A stretch of 64,000 nucleotides of DNA. Source: JANSXG01 sp024743075 (GTDB taxonomy: Bacteria > Planctomycetota > Phycisphaerae > Phycisphaerales > UBA1924). This document shows positions 54,270 through 62,560 of this stretch, piece by piece. The notes beneath the pieces are model-generated. The model did no database searches. It was not told where the DNA came from and worked only from the letters and a program-made list of their open reading frames with translations. Location of the stretch: NCBI GenBank assembly GCA_042140185.1, contig CP159477.1, positions 1,488,001 through 1,552,000 of the forward strand, written 5' to 3'. Within the stretch, counting starts at the first letter, position 1. Each line of letters opens with the position of its first letter. The position numbers and the translations under genes were made by a program.

Positions 54270-56942
54270 ATGAAGCGCAACCGTGTCACTCCGTTGGTCC
54301 TTCTCGCCGCGTTGGGCGCGGTGTCATCAGCGGTTGCCGGCGGCGGCCATGTCTCCCACGGTACGGGCATCGGCGAGTACGGCTACGAGTGCCAGTACTG
54401 CCGCTTCGAGTACGGCAACCTGATCGGCCTCTTCGGCACCGACGAATACGCCGAAGCCCTCCGCTACGACCCGCAGACCGGCGAAGATCGACGCAACTAC
54501 GCACCGGACCGAAAGGTCGACTACAAGCACATGCGCGTCGCGATCACCATCCCCGACATGAACGAGGCTCGCTTCACCGCCACGCAGCAACTCGTGTTCG
54601 AGCCGATCGCGCGCCCCCTGGAAACGCTGCAACTCGACGCGACGCTCTTCGAGGTCAATCGGGTCCGCGTCGATCCGCTGAACCCCGCGATCTCGAACAC
54701 CGAGGTCAGCTTCACCCACGACGGCGAGCACCTCGATCTCCGGTTCGATCCGCCCATTCCGGCTGGGACCCGTTCGGACCTGTTCATCGACTACACCGTT
54801 ACCGATCCGGCGGATGGCCTGTTCTGGCTCCACGAATCCCCCGAATGGCCGAACCGCCCCGCCCAGATCCACACACAAGGTCAGCCCGAAACCAACCGCT
54901 TCTGGTTCCCCGCCCATGATTTTCCAAACGAGCGCCTCACCACCGAACTCATCGTTTCGGTCCCCGACGGGTACACCGTTGTGTCCAACGGCCGGCTCAT
55001 GGGCGATCCCGCTCCGACGCCGCATCAGCCCGGCCTGAAGACATGGCGCTGGCTGCAGGGCAAGGACCATGTGACGTACCTCGTGACGCTGGTCATCGGG
55101 AAGTTCGATGTCGTCGATGTCGCTCCAGCGCAGTTCGACGTGCCGCTTCCGGTCTACGTGCCGCAGGGCAAGGGACCGCTGGTCCAACAGACCTTCGAGA
55201 ACACGGCCCGGATGCTCGAAACCTTCGAGCGACGCTTCGGCGAGCCCTACCCTTGGGACAAGTACGCCAACCTCGTCGTCTGGAACTTCGGCGCCGGCGG
55301 CATGGAGAACACGAGCGCTACCAGCCTCTACGACACCGCCGTGCTCGACGAGATCGCGCTGAACGATTCCGACCTCGACGGCCTGAACTCGCACGAACTC
55401 GCCCACCAATGGTTCGGTGATCTGATTACCTGCAAGACATGGGAGCACATCTGGCTGAACGAGGGCTGGGCAACCTATTCGACGAGTCTCTGGCTCGAAG
55501 AGCGCGACGGCTACCAGAACGGGTATCTCCGCAACCTGCGGAGCGCCATGCGTGGGCTCGCCTCCCGGGATCAGTTATCGCCGGACTCCGTCGCCACACG
55601 ACCGGCCATGGTCAGCCCGGTCTACGAACACCCGTGGGAGGTGTTCCGACGCACGTCGAACCCGTACCCAAAGGGCGCGGCTACGCTGCACATGCTCCGC
55701 TCCAAACTCGGCGAAGACCTTTTCTTCGAGGGCGTGCGTGAGTACGTGCAACGCCACAAGAACACGTCGGTCGAGACGGACGACTTCCGTAAGATGCTCG
55801 AAGAGGTCAGCGGTCTCTCGTTGGAACAATTCTTCACGCAGTGGTGCGAACGACCCGGCACGCCGAAGGTCCGAATCACGAGTTCCTGGGATGAGCCGTC
55901 CCGAACGCTGCTCGTCACGGCCGAGCAGCTGCAGCGTATCGACGCCGAGCACCCCGCCTTTCGCTTCGAGCTGCCGGTTGAGGTCTATTCCACCGGGGGG
56001 TCGCGTGTGCCAACATCCTTCACGATCCCCGTTTCGGAGCGGTACCACGAGCATCGAATCCAGCTCGAGCACGCCCCGGCCATGGTCGTCGCTGATCCGG
56101 ATCTGTCTGTTCTGATGGATGTCGAACTCGACCAGCCCGCGGGATGGCTTCGCACCCAGATCACACATCGCTCGCTCTCGTCCCGTGTCGAGGCCGCGAC
56201 TGCCCTGCGCGACCACGCGTCCGAAGCGACGACCAGTACGCTGGAACACACCGCATCGGACCCGAACGAGCATTGGTCTGTCCGCCAGGCCGCGGCTGAG
56301 TCGCTCGGCAAACTCGGCGAACTCGACGCCCTTCTCCGCGTGCGCAAGGCGACGGCGGACGACCAGCCCGGCGACCGCGCAAAGGTCACCGCCGCGATCG
56401 TCGAGGCCATCGGCGATGCCTGGGACGGATCGGCCGAAGAACTCAATGCGCTCGTTGAGTCATTCCTCGACGATCGGGCGTGGTCCTACGAGGTCGCCGC
56501 TGAAGCGATGGAACTCGCCGGTCGCCACGGGGACGCATCCACGCTCCCGCTCTTCGAGCGTGCCCTCGGCTACGACTCCCAGCACGAACGCATCCGTCGC
56601 GGAGCGCTCGCCGGCCTCGAAGACCTCGGCCTCGCAGAAGGCATCGCTCTCGCGGAACCGTTCACCCGCTTCGGCAATCTGAACCGTCTCCGCCCGGTCG
56701 CGATCTCGACCGTCGCGGCGCTGGGGCACCACGACGCGGACCGAGCGTTCGCGATCATCACGCCGCTGCTGCGTGACTCCGAGACCCGGACGATGCGCGG
56801 CGCGATGGACGCGCTCGTCACGCTCGGACACGAGGACGCGATTCAGGAACTCGAACTGCACAAAGCTCGCGTGCAGCACCCGGTGCACAAGCAGGAAGCA
56901 CAGGCCGCCATCGACAGGCTGAGGGCCCGGACCGGCGGCTGA
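54270..56942 (+). CDS. M1-family zinc aminopeptidase with C-terminal HEAT-like repeats
   Basis: A secreted 890-residue peptidase. The signal peptide is about residues 5-25. The M1 exopeptidase motif GAGGMENTSAT is near 343-350 and the zinc site HELAHQWFGDL...WLNEGWATY near 373-396 (HEXXH with a Glu 18 residues later). An N-terminal beta domain (50-230) has the usual M1 layout. After about 640 come Ala/Glu-rich helical pairs (VEAATALRDHASEATT, QAAAESLGKLGELDAL, RRGALAGLEDLGLAEG) that look like HEAT repeats. The ATG at 54270 is nearest to the signal; an upstream ATG is rejected. It ends 3 bases from the stop of the convergent kdsB. Confidence 0.92.
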   Translation: MKRNRVTPLVLLAALGAVSSAVAGGGHVSHGTGIGEYGYECQYCRFEYGNLIGLFGTDEYAEALRYDPQTGEDRRNYAPDRKVDYKHMRVAITIPDMNEARFTATQQLVFEPIARPLETLQLDATLFEVNRVRVDPLNPAISNTEVSFTHDGEHLDLRFDPPIPAGTRSDLFIDYTVTDPADGLFWLHESPEWPNRPAQIHTQGQPETNRFWFPAHDFPNERLTTELIVSVPDGYTVVSNGRLMGDPAPTPHQPGLKTWRWLQGKDHVTYLVTLVIGKFDVVDVAPAQFDVPLPVYVPQGKGPLVQQTFENTARMLETFERRFGEPYPWDKYANLVVWNFGAGGMENTSATSLYDTAVLDEIALNDSDLDGLNSHELAHQWFGDLITCKTWEHIWLNEGWATYSTSLWLEERDGYQNGYLRNLRSAMRGLASRDQLSPDSVATRPAMVSPVYEHPWEVFRRTSNPYPKGAATLHMLRSKLGEDLFFEGVREYVQRHKNTSVETDDFRKMLEEVSGLSLEQFFTQWCERPGTPKVRITSSWDEPSRTLLVTAEQLQRIDAEHPAFRFELPVEVYSTGGSRVPTSFTIPVSERYHEHRIQLEHAPAMVVADPDLSVLMDVELDQPAGWLRTQITHRSLSSRVEAATALRDHASEATTSTLEHTASDPNEHWSVRQAAAESLGKLGELDALLRVRKATADDQPGDRAKVTAAIVEAIGDAWDGSAEELNALVESFLDDRAWSYEVAAEAMELAGRHGDASTLPLFERALGYDSQHERIRRGALAGLEDLGLAEGIALAEPFTRFGNLNRLRPVAISTVAALGHHDADRAFAIITPLLRDSETRTMRGAMDALVTLGHEDAIQELELHKARVQHPVHKQEAQAAIDRLRARTGG

Positions 56943-56945
56943 ACG

Positions 56946-57718
56946 TCAAGCACCCTGCTCGGCGTTCCAGCGTGCGAGGAACGCCTGATACTGCTCCGGA
57001 GTGTCAATCCCTGCGCGTCCGGCGGCATCCGGATCATCAAGGATCGCTATCGAAATCGTGTAGCCATGCTCCAGCACGCGGAGTTGTTCGAGCATCTCCG
57101 TCTGCTCCAACGGCGTCGGCGCAAGCCCGACATACACCGGCAGGAACGAACGCCGGTAGGCGTACAGTCCGAGATGCCGGATCGGACGGGCGTCGGACAA
57201 TCGCTCCACCGCATCACCGTCCCGATCCAGCGGGATCCTGCGCGGGAGAAATACAGCGCGCGGCGCATGTCGGAAGTCGTCACGACCTTCACGACATTCG
57301 GACTTTCAGCCTCTCGACAGTCATCCATCCGCACCCCGAGCGTCGCCATCGGCGCGTCACCCCGAAGCAGCGCCTCCACGACGGACCTCACCGCACCGGG
57401 GTCGATCTCCGGCTCATCGCCCTGCACGTTCACGACGACATCGTGGTCACCCAAGCCGAGCAGCGAAGCCGCCTCGGCGATCCGGCTCGTGCCGTTCGGG
57501 TGCTCCGGGCTGGTTAGCAAAACTTCGGTCTCAAAACGTTGCAGCGCTTCGCGAATCTCCTCGTGGTCCGCGGCCACAACGACGCGATCGACCGCGTTGG
57601 AATCCAACACACGATCAACGACGTGCTGCACCAGGGGACGTCCGGTGTGGTTCGCCAACACCTTCCGAGGGAACCGCTTCGAGGCCAGCCGAGCGGGAAC
57701 GATCGCCACAACGCTCAT
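56946..57718 (-). CDS. kdsB: CMP-KDO synthetase, apparent -1 frameshift
   Basis: Activates 3-deoxy-manno-octulosonate (KDO) with CTP for lipopolysaccharide. The frame from 57718 carries IVPARLASKRFPRKVLANHTGRPLVQHVVDR, NGTSRIAEAASLLG and VVVNVQGDEPEI, all KdsB signatures. It breaks after ALYFSRA. The remaining ERLSDARPIRHLGLYAYRRSFLPVYVGLAPTPLEQTEMLEQLRVLEHGY, also highly conserved, is in another frame (56946-57209). Adding one base at about 57237-57243 gives FSRARIPLDRDGD and a 257-residue protein, a normal length. The TPR gene 28 bases upstream is in the same direction. Presence of kdsB implies an LPS-type outer membrane. Confidence 0.87.
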
Positions 57719-57746
57719 CTCGTCCTCCTCGCCACCCGGCCGGGAC

Positions 57747-59249
57747 TTACTGCTTGAGTTCGTTCACGAGCGTCTGCAGTTCGCGACGACGCTCGGTGAT
57801 GTCCTTGTAGCCGAACTGCTGCATGGCGATCTCGCCGGCAAGCGACATCGCCTCCTTTGCGGCTTCGACATCCTCTTCGTTCCGGGCCTTCTGCTCCAGC
57901 ACCTCCATGAGCCCGTAGCGGAGTTGCAGCGTAAGATCGCCGCTATCCTGACCCCGGCTCGCGATCGCGTCGCGGAAGGTGTTCTCCGCCTCGCTGATGA
58001 AGTCAAGCTTGAGGAAGCACTGGGCGAGATAGAACCGCGCCTGCCCGGATATCCCGGACGCGTCCTTCGCCAACTGGAAGTGTCGCACCGCCTCCTCGTA
58101 GTTGCCCATCTGAAATTGGCGCTTGCCCAGCTCGAACTTCAGGCTGAGGTCGGTCGGGTAGTTCTTGACCCGCTCGGCGTACTCCTCGATCTCCAGTTCG
58201 ACCAGTTTCTTCTGCGCAGCTTTCGCCTTGGATTGCAGTTCAGAATCTTCCGGATTCGCCGCGGCGGACGCGACAATCTGGCGAACCTTGCGCCGCGCCA
58301 CTCGCATGTTAATCTCGCCGGCTTCCATCTTGAACTTGTAATTGCTGGTCCGCTCAAAGCCCGCCATCAGGACTTTGTAGGCCAGCTTCTCGTCCTCAGG
58401 CGTGCCCCGCTCGCGGAGCAGGCGCCCGAGTTTGCCGATCACATTCGGATCGTTCGGATTCTCCTGCAGGCGCTTCTTCTCACGCTCGATGACGCGCTCA
58501 AGGGTCTCTTCGGTCTTCACGACCGCGTCGTCTTCGGTCAGTTCGCGCTGCTTCTGGTCGTCCCGGATGTTCTTGCGGAAACCGCCCTCGGCGCGGTTGT
58601 CATAGCCACCGGCACTCATCGTCGCCTCGGCCGACATGTTCTTGACTTCGGCGATCAGCTTCGAGTCTGTCTGATCCATGCGGATGCCGATCTCACCGGC
58701 CTGAACCGCCTTGTTGTACGAGCCCGCATCGCGGAACAGGCGCATCAGCGTCACGAAGTGGTCCTTCTTCGCCTTCTTCTGGTCGTTCGCAGCGATTGCG
58801 AGCACCTTTTCGCCGATCCAGTGGATCTGCTCGCCCATGTCCGTGTCGATCTTGTTCGCCGCCTCCATCGCCTTCAGGCCAGCCTGCCAGTCGGCAGGGC
58901 GCGTCCCCCACTGCAGCAGAGCCACGAGGTACCGATCCACCGCGGACTTGCCACCGAAGTTCTTCAGTTGGTCCTTGGTCGGCCCTTTGGCCTTGCCGGA
59001 AGCCATAAAGTTCTGGGCGCTGTCGAAGAACGACTCCAGCCCGGACATGTCCGACGGGTCCCATCGCAGGCCTTGAAGCCATAGGGTGACGGCGTATTCG
59101 TAGTTCGTTGAATCGTGGACCGCCTTGGCGTGTTGGAAGAACTTCGACGCCTTGGCCGGATCCGGCTGAAACCCGCTGGTCGCTTCCGCCGTCGCGGTCT
59201 GTCCGTCCCCTGTCCCAGCGTCGTCTTTCTTCTTGCCAAACAGCGCCAA
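57747..59249 (-). CDS. TPR-repeat protein
   Basis: The soluble protein of about 500 residues begins with a charged N-terminus, LFGKKKDDAGTGDG, then helical repeats. These include KFFQHAKAVHDSTNYEYAVTLWLQGLRWDP and LSLKFELGKRQFQMGNYEEAVRHFQLAKDASG, typical of tetratricopeptide modules. A coiled-coil-like region lies around 240-330 (REKKRLQENPN, SKAKAAQKKLVELEIEEYAERVKN). A TTG at 59249 with GCAGGAG eight bases upstream is a better start than the GTG at 59258, which would sit next to the AGGA. It precedes kdsB. No enzyme motif; a scaffold role is inferred. Confidence 0.8.
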   Translation of the reverse strand: MALFGKKKDDAGTGDGQTATAEATSGFQPDPAKASKFFQHAKAVHDSTNYEYAVTLWLQGLRWDPSDMSGLESFFDSAQNFMASGKAKGPTKDQLKNFGGKSAVDRYLVALLQWGTRPADWQAGLKAMEAANKIDTDMGEQIHWIGEKVLAIAANDQKKAKKDHFVTLMRLFRDAGSYNKAVQAGEIGIRMDQTDSKLIAEVKNMSAEATMSAGGYDNRAEGGFRKNIRDDQKQRELTEDDAVVKTEETLERVIEREKKRLQENPNDPNVIGKLGRLLRERGTPEDEKLAYKVLMAGFERTSNYKFKMEAGEINMRVARRKVRQIVASAAANPEDSELQSKAKAAQKKLVELEIEEYAERVKNYPTDLSLKFELGKRQFQMGNYEEAVRHFQLAKDASGISGQARFYLAQCFLKLDFISEAENTFRDAIASRGQDSGDLTLQLRYGLMEVLEQKARNEEDVEAAKEAMSLAGEIAMQQFGYKDITERRRELQTLVNELKQ

Positions 59250-59398
59250 TGCGTGCACTCCTGCGAGGATTGGGGCGGATACCGGCCGAGAGGCCTCGGA
59301 TCCACATACTACGCCATCCCCCCGCCTATCGCCAAAGATCCGGGGTCCATTCGCTGGGCCCGATAGCCCGCTTTCGGGCGCGACCGTAGACTGCTCGC

Positions 59399-59968
59399 AT
59401 GCCTGTGGATGCCGACAAACTGCAAATCGTCAACTACCCGGCGGAGAGCCTCCGCGCGAAGACAAAGCCGGTCCCTGAGATCACAGACGAGGTCCGAGCC
59501 GTCGCCGGCCGCATGATCGAACTCATGTACGAGGCCGAAGGCATCGGCCTGGCCGCCCCCCAGGTCGGACTCGACTGGCGGATATTTGTAGTTGATGTCC
59601 CCCCGTCAGAGGACGGTGAGCGATCCGTCGACTCGGACCCCGCCTCAGCGACCGACGGTGCCGCTGTCTACATCAACCCGTCGCTCTCGGGCTTCAGCCG
59701 TGACCTGGTGCCTTACGAAGAGGGCTGTCTGAGCTTGCCACAAATCACCGGCGACGTCCGGAGGCCGTCGACCTGCACCATCAAAGCGACCGACCTCGAC
59801 GGACGCGAGTTCACGCAGGTCGGGGAAGGACTCCTCGCCCGATGCTGGCAGCACGAGTTCGATCATCTCGAAGGCATCCTGATCATCGACAAGTTCGATC
59901 TCGCCACGCGCCGGAGCGTGAAGGCTGCGCTCGAAACGCTCGCGTCAGCGCAGCGCATCGTTCGATGA
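59399..59968 (+). CDS. def: Peptide deformylase
   Basis: Removes the formyl group from new protein N-termini. The 189-residue enzyme has the three conserved motifs: GIGLAAPQVG near 47, EGCLSLP near 107 (Cys metal ligand) and QHEFDHLEG near 150 (two His and the catalytic Glu). An acidic insertion of about 12 residues (EDGERSVDSDPASATDG) lies in the central part. The gene is followed after 10 bases by fmt, the enzyme that adds the formyl group, as in most bacteria. Confidence 0.96.
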   Translation: MPVDADKLQIVNYPAESLRAKTKPVPEITDEVRAVAGRMIELMYEAEGIGLAAPQVGLDWRIFVVDVPPSEDGERSVDSDPASATDGAAVYINPSLSGFSRDLVPYEEGCLSLPQITGDVRRPSTCTIKATDLDGREFTQVGEGLLARCWQHEFDHLEGILIIDKFDLATRRSVKAALETLASAQRIVR

Positions 59969-59978
59969 GTTTCACCAG

Positions 59979-60986
59979 ATGACCGCGAGCAGCCCACAGC
60001 CCAAAAACGCACTCCGCCTCGTCTTCTTCGGCTCGGGCGCTTTCGGCCTGCCAACGCTGAAGCACCTCGCCAGCACACATCAAATCGAAGCGGTCGTGAC
60101 CCAGCCAGACCGCCCCGCCGGTCGCAAGCGAGCCCTCACCCCCACCCCGATCGGTGCGTGGGCCGAGGAGCATCTGCCGAGTGTCCCGCTCCTCAAGCCC
60201 GAGAACGTCAACGAGGCAGATCAACTCGATTTGGTCCGCTCGTTCGACGTCGGCTCGCCCGATGAGCGTCGAGGCGGCTGGGTCGTGATCGCTTTCGGCC
60301 AGAAACTCTCGAAGCGCCTTCTGGCCGATCGATTCGCCATAAACCTCCATGCATCGCTTCTACCCCGGTGGCGCGGTGCGGCCCCGATCAATCATGCGAT
60401 CCTCGCCGGAGATTCGGTCACGGGGAACTCGGTCATCACGCTTGCCGACAGGATGGACGCCGGTCTCGTGCTCGGCCAGTCCGAGCGCCCCATCACCCTC
60501 GAAGCCACAGCGGGCGAGCTGCACGACCAACTCGCCGGCGACGGCCCGCCGCTCGTCGATCGCGTGCTCCGCGAGTTCGCCAGCGGTCAACTCCGGCCGG
60601 CCGAACAGGACGACTCGAAGGTCACGATCGCTGGCAAACTCGACAAAGGACTCGGTGCAGTCGATCTCAGCGAGATCAGTGCTGAAGTGGCTCGCCGGAC
60701 GATCCATGCTCTGAACCCATGGCCGAGCGTCACCGTGGAATTCCGTGGGGAGTCCCTGAAACTGCTCCGGGCAGTCGCCGAGCCGGGAACCACGAAACAG
60801 CGCGCCGGGACGATCGTTGACGCTGAAATCGGCACCGTCGCTTGCGGAGAAAGAACAGTGCTCCGGCTGGTGGAAGTCCAGCCCGCCGGGCGCAAGCCGA
60901 TGCCGTATGGCGCCTTCGCCAACGGCGCCAAACCGCGGACCGGCGAGTCTCTCGACCCGATCTTGCCGGCCAGGAGGACTCGCTAG
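59979..60986 (+). CDS. fmt: Methionyl-tRNA formyltransferase
   Basis: Formylates initiator Met-tRNA using 10-formyl-tetrahydrofolate. The 335-residue protein has LVFFGSGAFGLPTLKHL at the N-terminus, and NLHASLLPRWRGAAPINHAIL near residue 122 with the catalytic Asn/His. ADRMDAGLVLGQ and the C-terminal LNPWPSVTVEFRG domain follow. All are family signatures. The usual Asp (normally in a 'MD.GlD.G' loop) is present in RMDAG. An extra 10-residue segment, GSPDERRGG, precedes WVVIAFGQ. Follows def by 10 bases; the next gene starts 2 bases after its stop. Confidence 0.95.
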   Translation: MTASSPQPKNALRLVFFGSGAFGLPTLKHLASTHQIEAVVTQPDRPAGRKRALTPTPIGAWAEEHLPSVPLLKPENVNEADQLDLVRSFDVGSPDERRGGWVVIAFGQKLSKRLLADRFAINLHASLLPRWRGAAPINHAILAGDSVTGNSVITLADRMDAGLVLGQSERPITLEATAGELHDQLAGDGPPLVDRVLREFASGQLRPAEQDDSKVTIAGKLDKGLGAVDLSEISAEVARRTIHALNPWPSVTVEFRGESLKLLRAVAEPGTTKQRAGTIVDAEIGTVACGERTVLRLVEVQPAGRKPMPYGAFANGAKPRTGESLDPILPARRTR

Positions 60987-60988
60987 CC

Positions 60989-61594
60989 GTGGCGCGTTTC
61001 CGCCAACTCGACCTCTGGAACCTGATCCCCTCACGCCGGACCGCCTCCGGGCGAGCGAACCCGGGACCGTCCGGCAGTCGCCGCCGAGTCACCCCGACGC
61101 CCGTGATCGAGGCGAAGCCCGTCCCGAAGCCTGGGTCCATGCAGCACCGGTACGAAGCCATGACGCGCGAACTGCTGCGCGAGTACGGCGTTCGCGTGCG
61201 CAAATGGCGCACATCAATGTCCGGCGTCGCCTGGGAAGTCCATTACCGCGACGGCACGGTGAGCCGCTTGATCGAGGCCCCCCGTCCCAAGGGGCCGATG
61301 TCGGCAGCCGTGTTCTGCCACGAGATCGGGCACCACGCCATCGGATTCCGCACCTACCGGCCCCGCTGCCTCGAGGAGTACCACGCCTGGGCGTGGTCCT
61401 TGCGCACGATGGCGCAATTCGAGCTGAACGTCACGCAAAGCGTGCGCGACCGAATGCACGACTCCCTGCATTACGCGGTGCTGAAGGCTCGGAGGCGCGG
61501 GCTCAAACGGCTTCCAGCCGAGCTCGAGCCGTTCAGTCACCCTCGGTCCAAGACCCCCATACACGGTTTGGAGATTGGCAAGCGAATTGCGTAG
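60989..61594 (+). CDS. HEIGHH-motif protein of unknown function
   Basis: The 201-residue protein starts VARFRQLDLWNLIPSRR and has a basic N-terminal region. A central segment, VFCHEIGHHAIGFRTY near residue 110, matches a HEXXH zinc-peptidase-like motif, with EEYHAWAWSLRT downstream that could supply the third ligand. It has no signal peptide or membrane segment. The size and the HEXXH-plus-E/H layout resemble ImmA/IrrE-like or small zincin proteins, but no family was recognised. GTG 60989 has a full AGGAGG site 11 bases upstream. It is tightly linked to fmt. Confidence 0.7.
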   Translation: MARFRQLDLWNLIPSRRTASGRANPGPSGSRRRVTPTPVIEAKPVPKPGSMQHRYEAMTRELLREYGVRVRKWRTSMSGVAWEVHYRDGTVSRLIEAPRPKGPMSAAVFCHEIGHHAIGFRTYRPRCLEEYHAWAWSLRTMAQFELNVTQSVRDRMHDSLHYAVLKARRRGLKRLPAELEPFSHPRSKTPIHGLEIGKRIA

Positions 61595-61655
61595 GGCATG
61601 GGTACGACGCACGCCGTTGGCAATGCGTGCACGAACCCCCTCAGCGAGGTGTCCC

Positions 61656-62410
61656 ATGCAAGTCTCTTCCGCTTCCAGCAATGCTCAGCAACTCGCGATC
61701 GCCGCCGCCAAGGCCGAGGGCCGAAGCCAGCGGATCGTCTCCGCCGAGGCATTTGGCCAGACGCGGGGCGCCGATCGCTTCGAACACGCGCTTCAGAATC
61801 AGGCGGATTCGCCGACGTATTCGCTTGAACAGGCAAAGAAATCCGAGTCGCTCAAGCTGTATCACAGCCAGACGACGCAGGAAGTGGCGACACCCGGAGA
61901 ACCGCAGGTCGCCGAATCGGTGCAGTTCACGCAATCTGACATCGACAACCTGATGAAGATCTTCGGCTTCACCTCCGACGACAACGAGTTCATCGCCGAT
62001 TACGACCTGGACGGGAACGGGACAATCGACCTTCAGGATCTGAACCAGATGCTGGCACAGATCGGCGAGCCACAACCCGCCGGCGCCGGTGATCCCGAGA
62101 CGTTCACACAGACCGACATCGATTTGCTCATGGAAGCGTTCGGTGCACAGGCCGGGGATGAGAACTACAGCGACGCGCTCGACCTGGACGGTGACGGAGT
62201 CATCGGCCTCCAGGACCTGAACACCATGCTGGCGAACCTGGCACCGGTCGAGGAGTCCGGAAACTTCACGCAGGCACACGTCGATCAGCTGACGGCGGCG
62301 TTCGGGCGCAGACCGGAGATGAGAACTTCATCGCCGAACTGGATCTCAACGGAGACGGCACGCTGAATCTCAGTGATCTGAACCAGTTGCTCGCCTCGTT
62401 GAACGACTGA
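61656..62410 (+). CDS. Protein with three dockerin-like EF-hand repeats, apparent -1 frameshift
   Basis: The protein starts MQVSSASSNAQQLAIAAAKA and has three calcium-loop repeats: DYDLDGNGTIDLQDLNQMLAQ, DALDLDGDGVIGLQDLNTMLAN and, after a shift, ELDLNGDGTLNLSDLNQLLAS. The first two are read in the 61656 frame. The third needs one extra G in GGG at 62304-62306, which gives a 251-residue protein ending at a TGA at 62410. No clear signal peptide is visible. The repeats resemble type I dockerin loops, which bind calcium and cohesin-like partners. GAGGT precedes the ATG. A terminator follows. Confidence 0.75.
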
Positions 62411-62438
62411 TCGACGAACCATCTAAAGCGTTGACCCA

Positions 62439-62463
62439 GCCCCGCAACGCGCGGGGCCTTTTT
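62439..62463 (+). terminator. Intrinsic terminator after the EF-hand gene
   Basis: A 7-base-pair stem GCCCCGC/GCGGGGC (loop AACGC) is followed by a short T run at 62459-62463. Confidence 0.8.
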
Positions 62464-62560
62464 CGTCCCATAACTGAAACTCGCTCCGCCGGGCCTGTTC
62501 TTCTGCGATGACCGCGCCGCTGCCTCTGGCACGCGCAAATTTTGCCGGTACGCTCTCGCT

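Noticed and set aside
57066..59084. 672-codon plus-strand frame
   Set aside because: It is antisense to kdsB and the TPR gene and shows only Leu/Arg-rich shadow sequence.
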